Shown here: positions 28,001-38,559 of the stretch, piece by piece | How positions within the stretch are numbered: the first letter of the stretch is position 1 | How the letters are laid out: each line of letters opens with the position of its first letter | NCBI RefSeq assembly: GCF_014805685.1 | Contig: NC_060899.1 | Coordinates: forward strand, 12,845,454 to 12,909,453 | Length of the DNA: 64,000 bases | From: Silurus meridionalis | Taxonomy: Eukaryota; Chordata; Actinopteri; Siluriformes; Siluridae | Reading direction: 5' to 3' | Notes under the pieces: model-generated | Database searches by the model: none | Told to the model about the DNA's origin: nothing | Seen by the model: the letters and a program-made list of their open reading frames with translations, nothing else | Made by a program: the position numbers and the translations under genes

Positions 28001-31000
28001 AAAAGTGCAGGAGTGCTTGGAGTGCAAAGGCCACTGGTGTGTGAAGTGGTCACTTCTCGAAGGGGGTTTGTTGAAATGCTAATGTACCACAGAGTGAAGG
28101 ACTGCTTTGTTGCTTTATCTAAAGCCACTTGTATGCTTCTCAGCAAAGAAGAGAGGAGAGCATGGGACAAACGACAACCGAGTCACTTCAAAAGAATCCA
28201 GTTCTCCAGCTCTACAATAAATTACAGCGATCATGTGCGGTTTGTTACGGCTGATGGGGGCTTGAAGTAAAACAGGAGCTGGAGCCGGTTTTTACCCCCT
28301 TAAACCCTGCATTACAGTATACCAGAACCTGACAACTCAAACACACTGAAAGTGTAAAGGAAACCGTAGCCACTGGTGACATTCTTCAAATATTTATGTT
28401 ATCCAGGTTGCTCCGCTGCGAAATATTCCCCCGAAAGCTACAAAGTTCCTTTTCATTTCCTTTCTTGCAGAGGCTGAACTCTTATAAGATGCATCATAAT
28501 TATTTAATAACAGCCCAGGAGAACAGTTCAACCAACCAGGCTGCAAGGACCTCAGATTAGTAGCGTGTTTCATATCAGGACAAGTAAAGGCTTGTCTTTG
28601 GTTAAAGGTAAGAGAATAGTGTGCCGGCAACACGGCTTTACAAGACACGTTCACATGATGGAGGAAGCTCTTAGCTCGTTCTTGATCCCAGCAACTATTC
28701 ATTATGGGTATAACTGCTAAAGTGTTTACTCTGGGTTGTTGAATACCAAGTTTAGGGACGCTATACAAAGAGTTGTTGGCACCAAACTCAAACGTACTCG
28801 AGATTTTTTTTTTTTACTCAAAAGGTGTTCATTTTCTATAACAGCAGCATTGACCATCTTTCCAAGTGCAAGGCGAACCACATGGCGATAGACTCAGCAG
28901 GTAGCTTAGTGGTTACCGATGTGGGTTACTGATCGGAGGTTTGCGGGTTCAAGCCTCAGTATCCCCAAGCTGCCGCTCTTGGGTCCCTTGAGCAAGGCCC
29001 CAGAGGGTTTTCTGGGCACTATAACATGGCTGACCCTAAGCTTTGACCCCAGCCTTTTACATCGCTGGGATACGCAAAGAAATAATTTCCGTTTGGGATC
29101 AATAAAGTATTCAAAACCAAATGAACAAACAGGTGCAGGAAGGAGTCTCCAGTGTCAGATAAAGCCGTTCCATTTACATTTACAGCCTTTATGGCAGAAG
29201 TGCTTATTCAAAAAGAATAACAACAGAGCAGTCGGGGTTTTGGGCCTAACGGTGCCAGCAGATTGGCGTTAGTGAGATTTGAGCAACCTTCCCATCCAAA
29301 GCCCAACGTCTTAACCACTGAGCGACCACTTAGTTTAACTTTAGGTTTTCTTTCATAGGTCTTTAGCGCTTTCTCAGCAACACGGCAAGTGAGTCTTTAT
29401 TCTTATCTTCAACTGCTATAATTTTAAGTGTTGCAATGTTTTTAATTGATTAATTGAGCTCCATTCATTGTTACTTCTTCGGAGACATTAGACAACATAA
29501 AGACAACCCATGTTTTAACCCAAAGTTATTTAATGACATTCTGACCCAAGACCAAAAAGTTTTTACTCAAAGGACATGCTATTCAGGACAATTAGGACAT
29601 GCTAATTATGTCAATAAAAGTCTTGTTAAAGAGCAAAAGTTTCAACACAGATAACACACAAATCGTTGGACAAGGTGCAAAGTTTAGTTTCTTTGCATGT
29701 CAATCGAACTGAAGTAGTAATTACAAAGCAACATGAAAAGGAAATGATGAGTAAATGAGGAAATGAGTTTTATGTACAGTATATATTCACATTATATCGA
29801 AAATATTCAGCAATCACCCATAATTCAGTCTTTGGTGTTTTGTCTTCGCAAGTCAACCAGACCAAGACCTCCAGCCACACACCAAGCTCTCATCACACAC
29901 TATGTGATGTGACGCCATGGCAGAATGACTCAGTGTGACATAATGGGGCTTGGCAACAGGTGAGACCTTGGTATTGCTGCAGGGGCAGTTGTGTTGTAGA
30001 ATGTGTGTGTGTGTGGGTGTGCTAGAGGAGAGACAATGGTGCGAGGTCTACTTTTGCATCATGCAGTGCTGCAAATTAGCGCCAACTCTTGTCCACACAT
30101 GCAAGAACTGGTGTACCAGCTGAGATGCAGCTGTGTTTGCAGTCTGTCCCAGAACTCTGTGAAGTGCACACAGATGAAAGCCTCCGAATCCCACAACGAT
30201 GCAGTACAGATTAGACACAGGTCGATGTGATTACACCAGAAAGGGAGGCGAGATTCCAGCCGTGGAAAAATTGTTTGGCTGAATACAATACCCCGTCAAG
30301 AAAACCCCAATATTGATTAATTTATGTTGTTAGTAAGTTGTTAACCTCACTGACCTCAATCTAAACCTCAGTCACACCCCACTGTAGGACAAACAAATGC
30401 AGAGCCGTTAGCTTTCCATGACTCCTGCCATGTTTGCTTTGGGCCATACCTTTTTACACATACAGTGGACTGGCACTTAGCACTTGTTTCCTTTTATTCT
30501 AAAAATAACCACACCATTTCCTCACTTGTCTGGCACAAAAAAATCAGAAACGAGATAAAAAAAAAACAGTGGAACTCCCACGGTAACACAATATGTGTTG
30601 ATACTGTGGTAATGTGGTATTTGTTTTATTAATGTTAAAAAAAAAAAAAAAGGTCAATTCTGACATTTAGCACAATATAAGTGTTATTAAATATATTAAA
30701 TAAGGAGTCTCCAGTGTCAGCATTGGTGGGTGAATAAATATATCATTTACAATGCATGAGGTAACACAAACTACTTGTTTTCCAGCAGAATGTGACATGT
30801 AGCTACAAACATAAAAATCTATATATATATAAAGCACAAGATAAAGCACTGTGCATAGATCTGAACCAGGGTTTAAAGTACGTCTTCTTGCCCCATAAAT
30901 GACTCACTCACTTTAAACCACGGAGATGCTTCAAGGCAGACATTCGATCGCTCATACACACAAAAACGTCTGGAAAGAATTCACTCTAATCAGCGATGAC

Positions 31001-34000
31001 TATCATCATTTCCCCTGTCGAGCTTTGGTCGATTTAGGCAGATTTATGTGTTAAAAGTATTCCTTTACATTACACATGTACAATATTTATACATAAAAAT
31101 TACATGACATTACATGACTTTCCACAGGCTGACATGCACTAAATAATAAAAATAAACAAAAAGATGTTTAGCACCATGGCATAAAAACAATGACACTACA
31201 ATCTGAACTACAATGAGAACAATTACGCCTTTGTCATTGTAATTCATTATTTATTAACTTTATTTGTAATCGATTTGTAATTGCAGTTAATTTGTAACTT
31301 AATTTGGATTTGTAGTTCAATGTATTTAGTTTGTACTTTAATTTGTAATTGTAATTTATCATTGTTAGTTTCAAACTTTGTAACTGTAGCTCCTTGTAGT
31401 TAGTTTGTATTTTAACTTGTGATTGTGGTTCATTGTAGTTAGTATGCAATTTAATTTGTAATTGTAGCTTATTGTAGTTTTACTTTAAATGTGCAATTGT
31501 AGTTCATTGTAGCTAGTTTAAAACTTTGTAACTGTAGCTCATTGCAGTTATTTTGTTATTTAGTTTGTAGTAACTTAAGTTTGTAACAAAATGTATAGTT
31601 AGTTTGTATTTTAATTTGTAATTCTAGGTAATTATAGTTACTTTGTAACTTGATTTGTATTTTGTAAATTATAGCTTGTAACAAAATTGGTCATTGTACC
31701 TAGTTACCTGTCATTTTTATTGCAGTAATTGTAACTTAGTTTGTACTAACAGTTGAATTACATAAAATTCCATGGCTTGAAAGTGGGTGATAAGTGGGAA
31801 GACATTCACCCAGAAATTTGAATTTTCCACACTTAAATTTTCTAAAATTTACAAAACTTTCAATGCATTAATGAAAAAAGGTACACTTACAAATTCAAGG
31901 AGAGAATTCAGCACATTTATTATTTTGTAGTGAACAATCAGCCAACCAAACAGTTTTCCTGATACGAGGAAACTTTCAAACTCTATTACTCCTAGGTTTA
32001 AGAACAAAACCTCATTTTGCTGAGCCTTTCTAGTGACGTTTCTTGTGTCTTTTCCACCAACCTACTCTCTATGCCATCTCAACTCAATACCCCCTAAGCA
32101 TTAGGGAACACAGAGATAAGGCCTGTGGGGATATGGTGAGAATTTAGTTAGGACATGTTAGTGGATGATGATAGGAATGTCAGGGACAGTCTGGAATGGG
32201 ACAGAATTTCAAGCCTTTGAGCCTCTAAAGAATACACGCCCTTTATTATCAGCCGTCGCGATTAGAAACTTCTAATCCCCGAATGTTTGCCCCGAGTGTG
32301 AAACCGTATCCCACGCAAAGCTGACCTGATTTAAATACTCATAGTCCCAATCTCCACTACACTCAGAGCTTTGTGCAAGTCTAGGATCACATGTTTAACC
32401 CACGACATCCTGACTTTACATAGGTCTTGAAAAAATGTGGGCATTCTAAAAGAAGTCAAGGTGAGGCATGATAAAATAGAAAATGATCTGTCACAACATC
32501 CTGGCAACGAACTGTATAGGGGTGCAGGAATCCAGGTCAAGCGGGCCACCTATGTAGAAGTCAGCGAGCACTGGCAGCACTATATTCTGGGAGAGACTGT
32601 AAACCAGAATAGTCGCTGATACTCATAATTAGGATGCCAGTCACTGAGAGTGACAGACACTGAGAGCACGTCAAATAGTCGGCGAGACAAATGTGATTGT
32701 GCTGAAGCAGCAACTTTCGCACCATATGCATGGGTTAGTGTGGTGAATGGAACTCTGCTATGATTTCCTCATTGCTGGGGTTCTTTAATGCAAGTGAGTG
32801 CCGCAATCACAACCATCTAATCCAGATGGTCTCGGTCCAAACAACAACTACACACTGAAATGGACATGCTGATTGTTTTTCATTGGGGGTTCCCCATCCA
32901 CTTTAGGTTAAATCTGAATTAAAAAAAGATCTAAATCTTAATGCACAGTTTTAAATAGATCGGTGTCGTGTCTACATAAACTGCTTTCATCGAATGAACC
33001 ATTCACATAAGCCATTACCTCATAAGCAGGTTAAGCATAAACTCAAAGGATAAGCATTTAAAGCTCGGGTTACTATATGAAAAATCACCAAGGGCAACTG
33101 CGATCCAAATGCAAGAATGTTAAATGTCTACTAAACAAAGGGTTCACTTGTACATGATTTTACTATTTAAAAAATGATATAAAAAAAGAAATCGATTAGA
33201 ACATATTCCATGAATGTTCATATCATATTACTTGAAAATAAACAAATTTATCATCAGTTTTAAGATCAACTGGTTCGGCGAGTGTGTGTGTGTTTGCTTT
33301 ATAGATTTCATTTGAACATCTATCGACATGAGGACCTCTTTACAGCTCCATCACAGAGAAATCCTCTGTACTTGGAAAGCAAATGCAGAATCCAGTAGCA
33401 ATTAGCACCCAACCGATTGCTAACAGAAAGACGGCAAAGATTCGGTTGTGCTAGTAAACTAAAAGATAATGAGTTTATTGCCGTTTTGTCTGAGCTGATT
33501 GATAATTACAGCGCCGAAATTCCAAGTGGGGCTGCTTCTAGCGCTGAATCCAATGAGCCCTCTAATATGTAGTAAAGTTGAGCTACAATAGGAGAAAAAC
33601 AGATGTCCTTAGTTTAGAGCAATTATAGGGTAATTGTGTGAACAATAGTATTCTGTGAAAATAAAAAACACCACATCAGTGCCTTGTCCCTGGCAAGGAC
33701 CTATTTTTGCATTCAATCTCGATACGCAAGCTCACTTGAATTAGATACATCACATGGACTGACAAAGAATGAAAATTTGAAGATCAAAGAAGAAATTTGA
33801 AGAATGAAGATTATAACTGTTTGGTCTTCACCTAACTCAAAAATTGGCTTTTTTTTTATCCAAATCTCTAAAACCAATTCATGTTTGTCCAGTTATTTGG
33901 CGGCCATGCCTCAAATCACACCTTGCTCTAAACATGACAGAATGATAGCAGTATCTTTGTGCTCATAAAACTGACTCATGGGACTCAAGATGTATATATA

Positions 34001-35360
34001 AATGTGTTAGAGCAAGTAAAAGCACCAATCCTAAAAGCCCAGCCTGAAAATTAATAATTTTTAATAATTAAATTAATGAAAAAACAAAAAATTATAAATA
34101 GTAAAAACAATATTAAGCTAGACTAAAGACATTTCCAGATATAGCTGTTGGGTTTAAATGTGGTGTGGAGTTATGCGATAGGTGGTAGTTCATTTACTAT
34201 CACTTGCGTAACTGAGTTCACAATGTAGAATAATAAGCAATGCGGAGTGCATCAAGGGCGTACACGAGGTCCCGTTTACATTCCCGCATAGTGTAAACTG
34301 TAAGAAAAGGTTTACGCCCAGCACTCAAGGTGTTCCCACTGAAGCCATGTGCATGGGAATAAAGCTGAGAAAGTTTACAGGCATGCACAGTGTCTATGAA
34401 TAGCCGGTTCCTATGGACAAGATTAGATCAGGAGAAAGACACTGGAGCAAAGCCGGCATTCCTATTGCTCCTGTACACAATCGGAAGAGAATCGTTGCTT
34501 AAAGTGTTTGCTTGAGCAAAAGTGTTTGGAGAAAGGACAGGCTGTAGCAATCTAATGTGTTTGGGCTGATCAAAGAAAAAAAACTACACACCGAAATTTG
34601 TGTTTTTTTTTCTTCAGTTTAAAGAATAATCTAAATGTTTAGTGCTGGCTCCATATTCTTAAAACAGGGGGGGTTTCTGAATGACCACTATTGTCAGTCA
34701 TTATACACACAGTTCCAAAAGTATGTTGGCATCTGGTTATTACACCAATATGTGCTTTTTACGTCGGAGGACACCCTTATCTAGAGCGACTTTTTTTATA
34801 CAGTCAAGGGTTAAGGGCCTTGCTCAAGGGCCCAGCTTGGTGGTGCTGAAGTTTGAACTTATGACCTTTTCTGATCAGACGTCTTAACCACTGAGCTACC
34901 GCTTTCCCTGTTTTTCTATCTGGTTTATTTACTTGACTGTATACAAACTAAAAGCCAAAACAAAAACACCAAACAAATAACACATTGAACAACAGTCGGG
35001 TAGGATCTGTACTACATTTAAGGAAAAGTGGAACCTGATGGGTCTTATCAAGGTGGTACCATACAAGGAGACATCATGCATTTGTGCACGTGCATCAAAG
35101 AACACTAGGGTTCCAAGAGTAACCCCCAGGAACAAGGTACCTCAAGGGGTCATGCAATAGTTCTGTGCATGCACTTTGTAGAAATAAGGACGTGTGTGGT
35201 CACCTAGTGCGGAGTGATCACGTGTGCACTCGGGAGTGTGTGTGAATGAAAGCAGCCCACCAAGTCACGGCAGAATAAATGCACTTACCTCGATGAGATG
35301 AGACCCGAGCAACAAGATGAGCAGAACGGAAAACTTTCGCACTCCTGTGCGCGTGCCCAT
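424..35360 (-). CDS. hspg2: Perlecan (heparan sulfate proteoglycan 2), 5' part of gene
   Basis: Perlecan is a secreted basement-membrane proteoglycan. The window holds its first six coding exons on the minus strand: 35289-35360, 10126-10252, 9841-9906, 970-1079, 730-788 and 424-584. The phases join without a break. The predicted N terminus has a signal peptide (MGTRTGVRKFSVLLILLLGS), an acidic stretch with Ser-Gly attachment sites, then a SEA module with YYRALVNFTDSF, IPGTQTVNVVLIK and VFVELDVGS, which match the vertebrate perlecan SEA domain closely. The last exon ends after FDFRRLGI in phase 1. The LDL-receptor class A repeats and everything after them lie off the left edge. The start ATG (35358-35360) has A at -3 and G at +4. 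Intron 1 is about 25 kb. Identification rests on SEA-domain similarity and exon order and is firm. Confidence 0.93.
3781..3863. repeat. Inverted repeat with CCAAT/ATTGG arms
   Basis: AACCAATCAGA at 3781-3791 is the reverse complement of TCTGATTGGTT at 3853-3863, giving an 11-bp stem with a loop of about 61 bases. It may be part of an old non-autonomous DNA transposon running over roughly 3550-4130, but I cannot name the family. Confidence 0.4.
5648..5666 (+). repeat. Short G-rich tract
   Basis: Four G-runs (GGGG, GG, GGGG, GGGG) separated by single A residues or AGG. It is a possible G-quadruplex on the plus strand, in an intron. Confidence 0.35.
8011..8243 (-). mobile_element. tRNA-Glu-derived SINE with RTE-like tail
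   Basis: Read on the minus strand, the element starts CCTGGTGGTCTAGTGGTTAG and continues through GGATGCAGCGCTCTCACCGC to GGGTTCGATCCCCGGTCAGG. These are the A-box, CUC anticodon arm and B-box of tRNA-Glu. The 3' end reads GGATGATCCGCTGTGGCGAC then CCCTGATGGGAGAAGCC, the same tail as the RTE-type LINE at 39707-40226. It is flanked by a near-perfect direct repeat, GTGCATGTCCAATAAA at 7995-8010 and GTGCATGTCCAATGAAA at 8244-8260, which is the target-site duplication. The duplication, the divergent acceptor stem and the LINE tail show that this is an inserted SINE, not a tRNA gene. Confidence 0.88.
9841..10252 (-). CDS. hspg2: hspg2 coding exons 2 and 3: acidic glycosaminoglycan-attachment region
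   Basis: Exon 2 is 10126-10252 (127 nt) and exon 3 is 9841-9906 (66 nt). Together they encode an acidic segment with PFPEDLE, YLEDDEDFAADESSG and DFISGEEDGS. This sits where mammalian perlecan carries its N-terminal heparan-sulfate attachment cluster of SGD triplets. Here one SGD is formed across the exon 2/3 junction (G of exon 2 plus AT of exon 3), followed by SGEED. Both exons have AG acceptors and GT donors, and the phases agree with the exons on either side. Confidence 0.85.
10903..10924. repeat. (AAT)n microsatellite
   Basis: About six to seven AAT units following an A-run, within hspg2 intron 1. Confidence 0.7.
16991..17039 (+). repeat. G-rich tandem, G-quadruplex candidate
   Basis: Two copies of a roughly 16-bp unit, GGGGGGTACAGGGGGA, followed by GAGGGGTGGGCGGGTGG. 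There are more than four runs of four or more G with short loops on the plus strand, which is the transcript-opposite strand of hspg2. Confidence 0.6.
17141..17215 (-). mobile_element. SINE-like fragment
   Basis: The stretch GGCACTTGGCAGATGTCTTT, then ATCTAAAGAAACTTAAG and CATTCAACTGAGCAG, matches part of the fish SINE-like repeat also seen at 20148-20310, where it reads GGCATTTGGCAGGCACCC with a CACTGAGCAGTTGAGGG block. It is truncated and degenerate. Confidence 0.5.
20148..20310 (-). mobile_element. tRNA-type SINE copy
   Basis: The block GCATTTGGCAGGCACCCTTA, then CTGAGCAGTTGAGGGTTAAG, then CCACTGAGCTACCACT is the reverse complement of a SINE with a GTGGTAGCTCAGTGG head. The head is at the right end, so the element lies on the minus strand. 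The same family is seen at 29171-29329 and 34764-34900. Confidence 0.65.
26775..26880 (+). pseudogene. hAT-like transposase remnant (BED-finger start)
   Basis: One plus-strand frame reads EEKIQAKEKDPKVWDYFKLI. The KVWDYFKL motif is typical of the first strand of BED zinc fingers in hAT transposases and ZBED proteins. No paired Cys/His follows in frame and there are stops nearby, so this is only a short relic. The preceding stretch at 26585-26640 (GTAACGATTCC, AAATCGATTAC) resembles the terminal region of fish hAT-type elements. Moderate to low confidence. Confidence 0.4.
27575..27769 (-). mobile_element. tRNA-type SINE with GCTGGGATATGCGAAG tail
   Basis: On the minus strand the head is GGTAGCTCAGTGGTTAAGGC, the middle contains TTGGGCCCCTTGAACAAGG and the tail contains CGCTGGGATATGCGAAGAAT and GTACATGTGACAAGTATAAA. 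It is a nearly full-length copy of the same family as 28898-29108. Confidence 0.75.
28898..29108 (+). mobile_element. tRNA-type SINE, plus-strand copy
   Basis: The head is GCAGGTAGCTTAGTGGTTAC with a B-box-like GGGTTCAAGCC. The middle is CCCTTGAGCAAGGCCCC and the tail is ATCGCTGGGATACGCAAAG and GGGATCAATAAAGTATTC. It lies tail-to-tail with another SINE-like copy at 29171-29329. Confidence 0.75.
29171..29329 (-). mobile_element. SINE-like copy, minus strand
   Basis: Begins CATTTACATTTACAGCC and ends CTTAACCACTGAGCGACCAC, the reverse complement of a tRNA-like head. The body is degenerate (TTTGGGCCTAACGGTGCCAG). It belongs to the group at 20148-20310 and 34764-34900. Confidence 0.6.
31225..31745. 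repeat. Degenerate minisatellite, about 36-40 bp period
   Basis: Roughly 500 bp built from variants of TTTGTAATTGTAG and TTCATTGTAGTTAG. The TCATTGTAGTTAG-like box recurs near 31317, 31390, 31430, 31468, 31502 and 31538, about every 34-40 bases with one double interval. Units are diverged, so the array is old. Confidence 0.65.
34764..34900 (-). mobile_element. SINE-like copy, minus strand
   Basis: Contains ACACCCTTATCTAGAGCGAC, GGGTTAAGGGCCTTGCTCAA and, at the right, CTTAACCACTGAGCTACCGC. These are the hallmark blocks of the fish SINE group at 20148-20310. It lies about 0.4 kb inside intron 1 from hspg2 exon 1. Confidence 0.65.
35289..35360 (-). CDS. hspg2: hspg2 coding exon 1: signal peptide
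   Basis: This exon encodes 24 residues: a short basic start (MGTRTGVRK) and a hydrophobic core (FSVLLILLLG), a typical signal peptide. It ends in phase 0 after LIE with a GTAAGT donor. The next exon resumes at GGG GCC AAG in phase 0. Transcription continues leftward into a 25 kb intron. Confidence 0.85.
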
Positions 35361-35483
35361 CTTCTCCAAGGCCGTCCTCCTGGGAAACTGAGAAAATCTC
35401 AATCTCTCAAACACAAGCCGCCAAAGTTTTTTGGAGTCACTTGAGAAGAAAAGCGGTGGTGTGTCTCCTTAACACACTCAACC

Positions 35484-35570
35484 GTGCGTGTGCGCGTGCG
35501 AGTGTGTGTCTGAGTGCGCGCGCGTGTACATGCGTGCGTGCGTGCGTGTGTGTGTGTGCGCGCGCGCGCG
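35484..35570. repeat. Alternating GT/GC tract upstream of hspg2
   Basis: Almost unbroken alternating purine-pyrimidine sequence of GTGCGTGTGCGCGTGCG type, ending in CGCGCGCGCG. It starts 124 bases upstream of the hspg2 ATG, so it lies in the 5' leader or core promoter. GC/GT alternation of this length readily adopts Z-DNA in vitro. Confidence 0.75.
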
Positions 35571-36739
35571 AAGAGTACTGCTCCCAAATCTGGTCAAGAT
35601 TGTTATATCCGTTTCAAGGTTTTCTCTTTTTTCCCTGCTTCCTGTTTTATTCTGCGGACCAGAAAATATGTCCCCTCTCCAAAGTCCGGTTCTGTCTGAT
35701 GTATCCAAAAAAAAAAAAAACAAACAAAAAAAAAAAGATGGAGCAAAAAGAAAAAAAAAACCCATGCAAACGCCACCTACGTCTACAGGAAAGGTTGCCA
35801 AATAATGTCATCCCTTTTAAACTAACGTGCAGTCTGTACATTTTAATTAAGTATAAACATTTACCAAAAGGATAAGCAAAAGTCTTCAAATATCATTTAA
35901 TCAATTAAAGCGTGATATTTGTAAAAAAAAATAAAAAATATCGACCAATTTAATGACCAATCTGGCAACCTTTCTAAAATTACTTATTTTTAACCCTTTA
36001 AAAAGTATCAAATCTTCTAATTGATGCTTTGTAGTAAAATATATATATTGTTTTGTATTAAATATTAAAATTATGCATTATGGTTCATATTTTTCTTGGA
36101 AAAGCATGATCTAAATACAGAAATAATGTATTACCATGAGTATGGGTAGTCCTGAGTTTATTCTTTTAGCGCCATCTGCTGTTCATTAACAGTACATACT
36201 GTAGTAACTACACCAATCAGGGGCTTTTCAAACTGAGGGTCACTGCAGTTGCAGAGTTTATCAGTAAACATGCACGAAAAATGAGATTAATGTCTTAAAT
36301 CGTAGCCTTATGTTGAGCTTTAACATTATACAGGTTTTTGAGCTTTAAGAATTTTTTGATTGGAGACACAGCCCATAACAACAATTACAACGACAGCGGG
36401 GCATAAAATCAATTTAACACCTTTCTTGGTAATCTGATGGACAGGGATAATCTATAGTTCCTGTCTGATCATTGGGGTTTTTCATTTCATGGTGTACATG
36501 ATATTTGCAGCAAGAGCATGGCCAATGCACAACACAACACTTCCCACTAGACTGGAAAGAAGGTACAAGGAAAATTCCTTTTGTTTTTTTTACTTATAAG
36601 GTAAGCACATCTGGATTTTTTAAACACATTCGAATTTTTTTTTTCAAATTTATTTTGGCAACCCCTGAAATAATGGAAAGTGAGAAATATCTATCCATTG
36701 ATTAATTTATACATGTACCCAATCGTCCATCATTCCATC

Positions 36740-37060
36740 CATTCATCCATCCATTCATTTATAGTATCCAGTTCATGCTCAATGTTGCAGAAGATCTGGG
36801 AACACACCCTGGATAAAACACTGCTTTATCAGTGCATGCAGGCAAACAGTCAGCATCCTCATTAACACCTACAGGTTATCTAGTGTTGCCTGTTCACATA
36901 TTTCCATCCTTTCCAGAGCCGGAAAGAAGCTGTAAAACCCTGAGGAAACCCACAGGGATATGGCAAAAACATGCAAAACTCCAAATGAAGAGTTTTCCAA
37001 GTTCGAAATTGATCTGACGGCTGTAGGTTTAACTACCTGCTGTGCCAACATACTGAATAT
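36740..37060. repeat. Degenerate interspersed repeat after (ATCC)n
   Basis: Follows an ATCC-type simple repeat (36726-36762). It contains ACACCCTGGATAAAAC, TGAGGAAACCCACAGGGATA, AACATGCAAAACTCC and TAACTACCTGCTGTGCCAAC. These are blocks of a common teleost repeat of unknown autonomous partner. Many mutations; no coding capacity. Confidence 0.5.
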
Positions 37061-37109
37061 ACTTTTATAGTCAGCTTTTAAAAACTAGTACACGATTAGG
37101 CCTTTTCAA

Positions 37110-37112
<3 letters not shown>

Positions 37113-37188
<76 letters not shown>
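37113..37188. repeat. (GT)38 microsatellite
   Basis: An uninterrupted GT run of about 76 bases in the hspg2-cerk intergenic region. Confidence 0.95.
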
Positions 37189-37192
<4 letters not shown>

Positions 37193-38313
37193 GCAGCTGC
37201 TTTTCATTTAGCTCCCTGAACATCTCCAAGTAGGAAAGAGATAATAACTAGGCAGAGACCAGTCATCACATGTCATAGATCTTCGACTTTTGTGGTAAAA
37301 CCCTCTATAGACTCCAGAAATAGGCACGTTCAAAATCCATCTGTTCGAATCCAAGCCATCAGCAAACATTACACTGCTGAGGGTGTACACACTCGCACAA
37401 TACACTCGCACAACATACTGACTAAAATTGATGAATGGTTATGATTTTAGATTGGAGGCTCAAGTATAACATGTATCACATTATATCACAAAGTCCAATT
37501 AACACCAGGATTTGTAGGGCAAATATAAATGCACCTTCAGACCAAAATCTAGACTACTAGTTTAACCTTCAGCTTCCTCCATTTTAGAAAGAAAATAATG
37601 AAAGTGTAACTACTGACCACCATCACATTCATTACACCTTGACTGTATAACACACTGCCTGTTGGTGGTGCTGTTGCACAAACATTTATTATCAGCAATT
37701 AATCTGAAGGCCAAAAATGACCTTATACGAATGATGTACTTTTTAAGCATGTCCCTCAGAGACTTTAGAGAAACCTTCAGGTTCGAGTTAGACCTTTTGG
37801 AAAACTTTTGTCTATTTTCTTCTTCCTCATAGACTTTCTGTTCTATCACATGGTTCAATGCAGACATGTTTTTGCTCATCCATTCAAAAGAGTTCCAGCG
37901 TTGCCTGGTTTTTTTGACCTCCCAAAAATTCTGGTAGATTTACTGCCTACTCCATATTGCAATCTTTATATGGGGCTCGGCAATAGACCAGGACTGAGAA
38001 CCAGGTTTAAAATGCCACCGTTAAATGATTATTGGAGCATTTAAGTGCTTAGGTAAATAGAGTTCATTGGTTAATCTATCTGGATGATAATATACGAGTG
38101 ACTTTCAAAAGATAGAATGTTAAAATCATTGTATTGAGTAAAGATCGTAAATTTCCCCCTGAAGCTATTGGAGATTTTTGGAATATGATGATACTTATCA
38201 CGGTAAACATTATCTTATGTTTGTATTGATATAAATCTGTATGAACTTAGTGATATAAAACCAATCTACTAATTGACACGTTGATTGTGGCAAGTTATAA
38301 ATTTTCACTAGAG

Positions 38314-38400
<87 letters not shown>
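38314..38400. repeat. (CT)n(AC)n compound microsatellite
   Basis: CT repeat with one interruption (38314-38350) that changes directly into an AC repeat (38351-38400). Confidence 0.95.
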
Positions 38401-38559
38401 ACCTCTGGACAACTTTTAGTTAAGTAGTTCCAAGTAAAACTAAAGTGCAGTGGAAATACAAAAGTTACATCTGGTTTATTTTACCGCCGCAGATAAAGAA
38501 TTCCAGATGTTGATCAGAAGAATGTTCAGCTAAACGGGCCTCAAAACGTTTTGGTTAAT

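Larger units (their letters stand above)
10253..35288. other. hspg2 intron 1 (about 25 kb)
   Basis: First intron of perlecan. I see no exon of another gene in it. It contains SINE copies (17.1, 20.1, 27.6, 28.9, 29.2 and 34.8 kb), a G-rich tandem (16991-17039), a hAT-like BED-finger remnant (about 26775-26880) and a TTTGTAA-type minisatellite (31225-31745). Long first introns of matrix genes often carry enhancers, but nothing here identifies one. Confidence 0.6.

Noticed and set aside
35441..35875. 144-residue plus-strand ORF (Cys/Arg/Val-rich)
   Set aside because: It is a translation of the GT/GC repeat and A-runs, antisense to the hspg2 leader. No domain.
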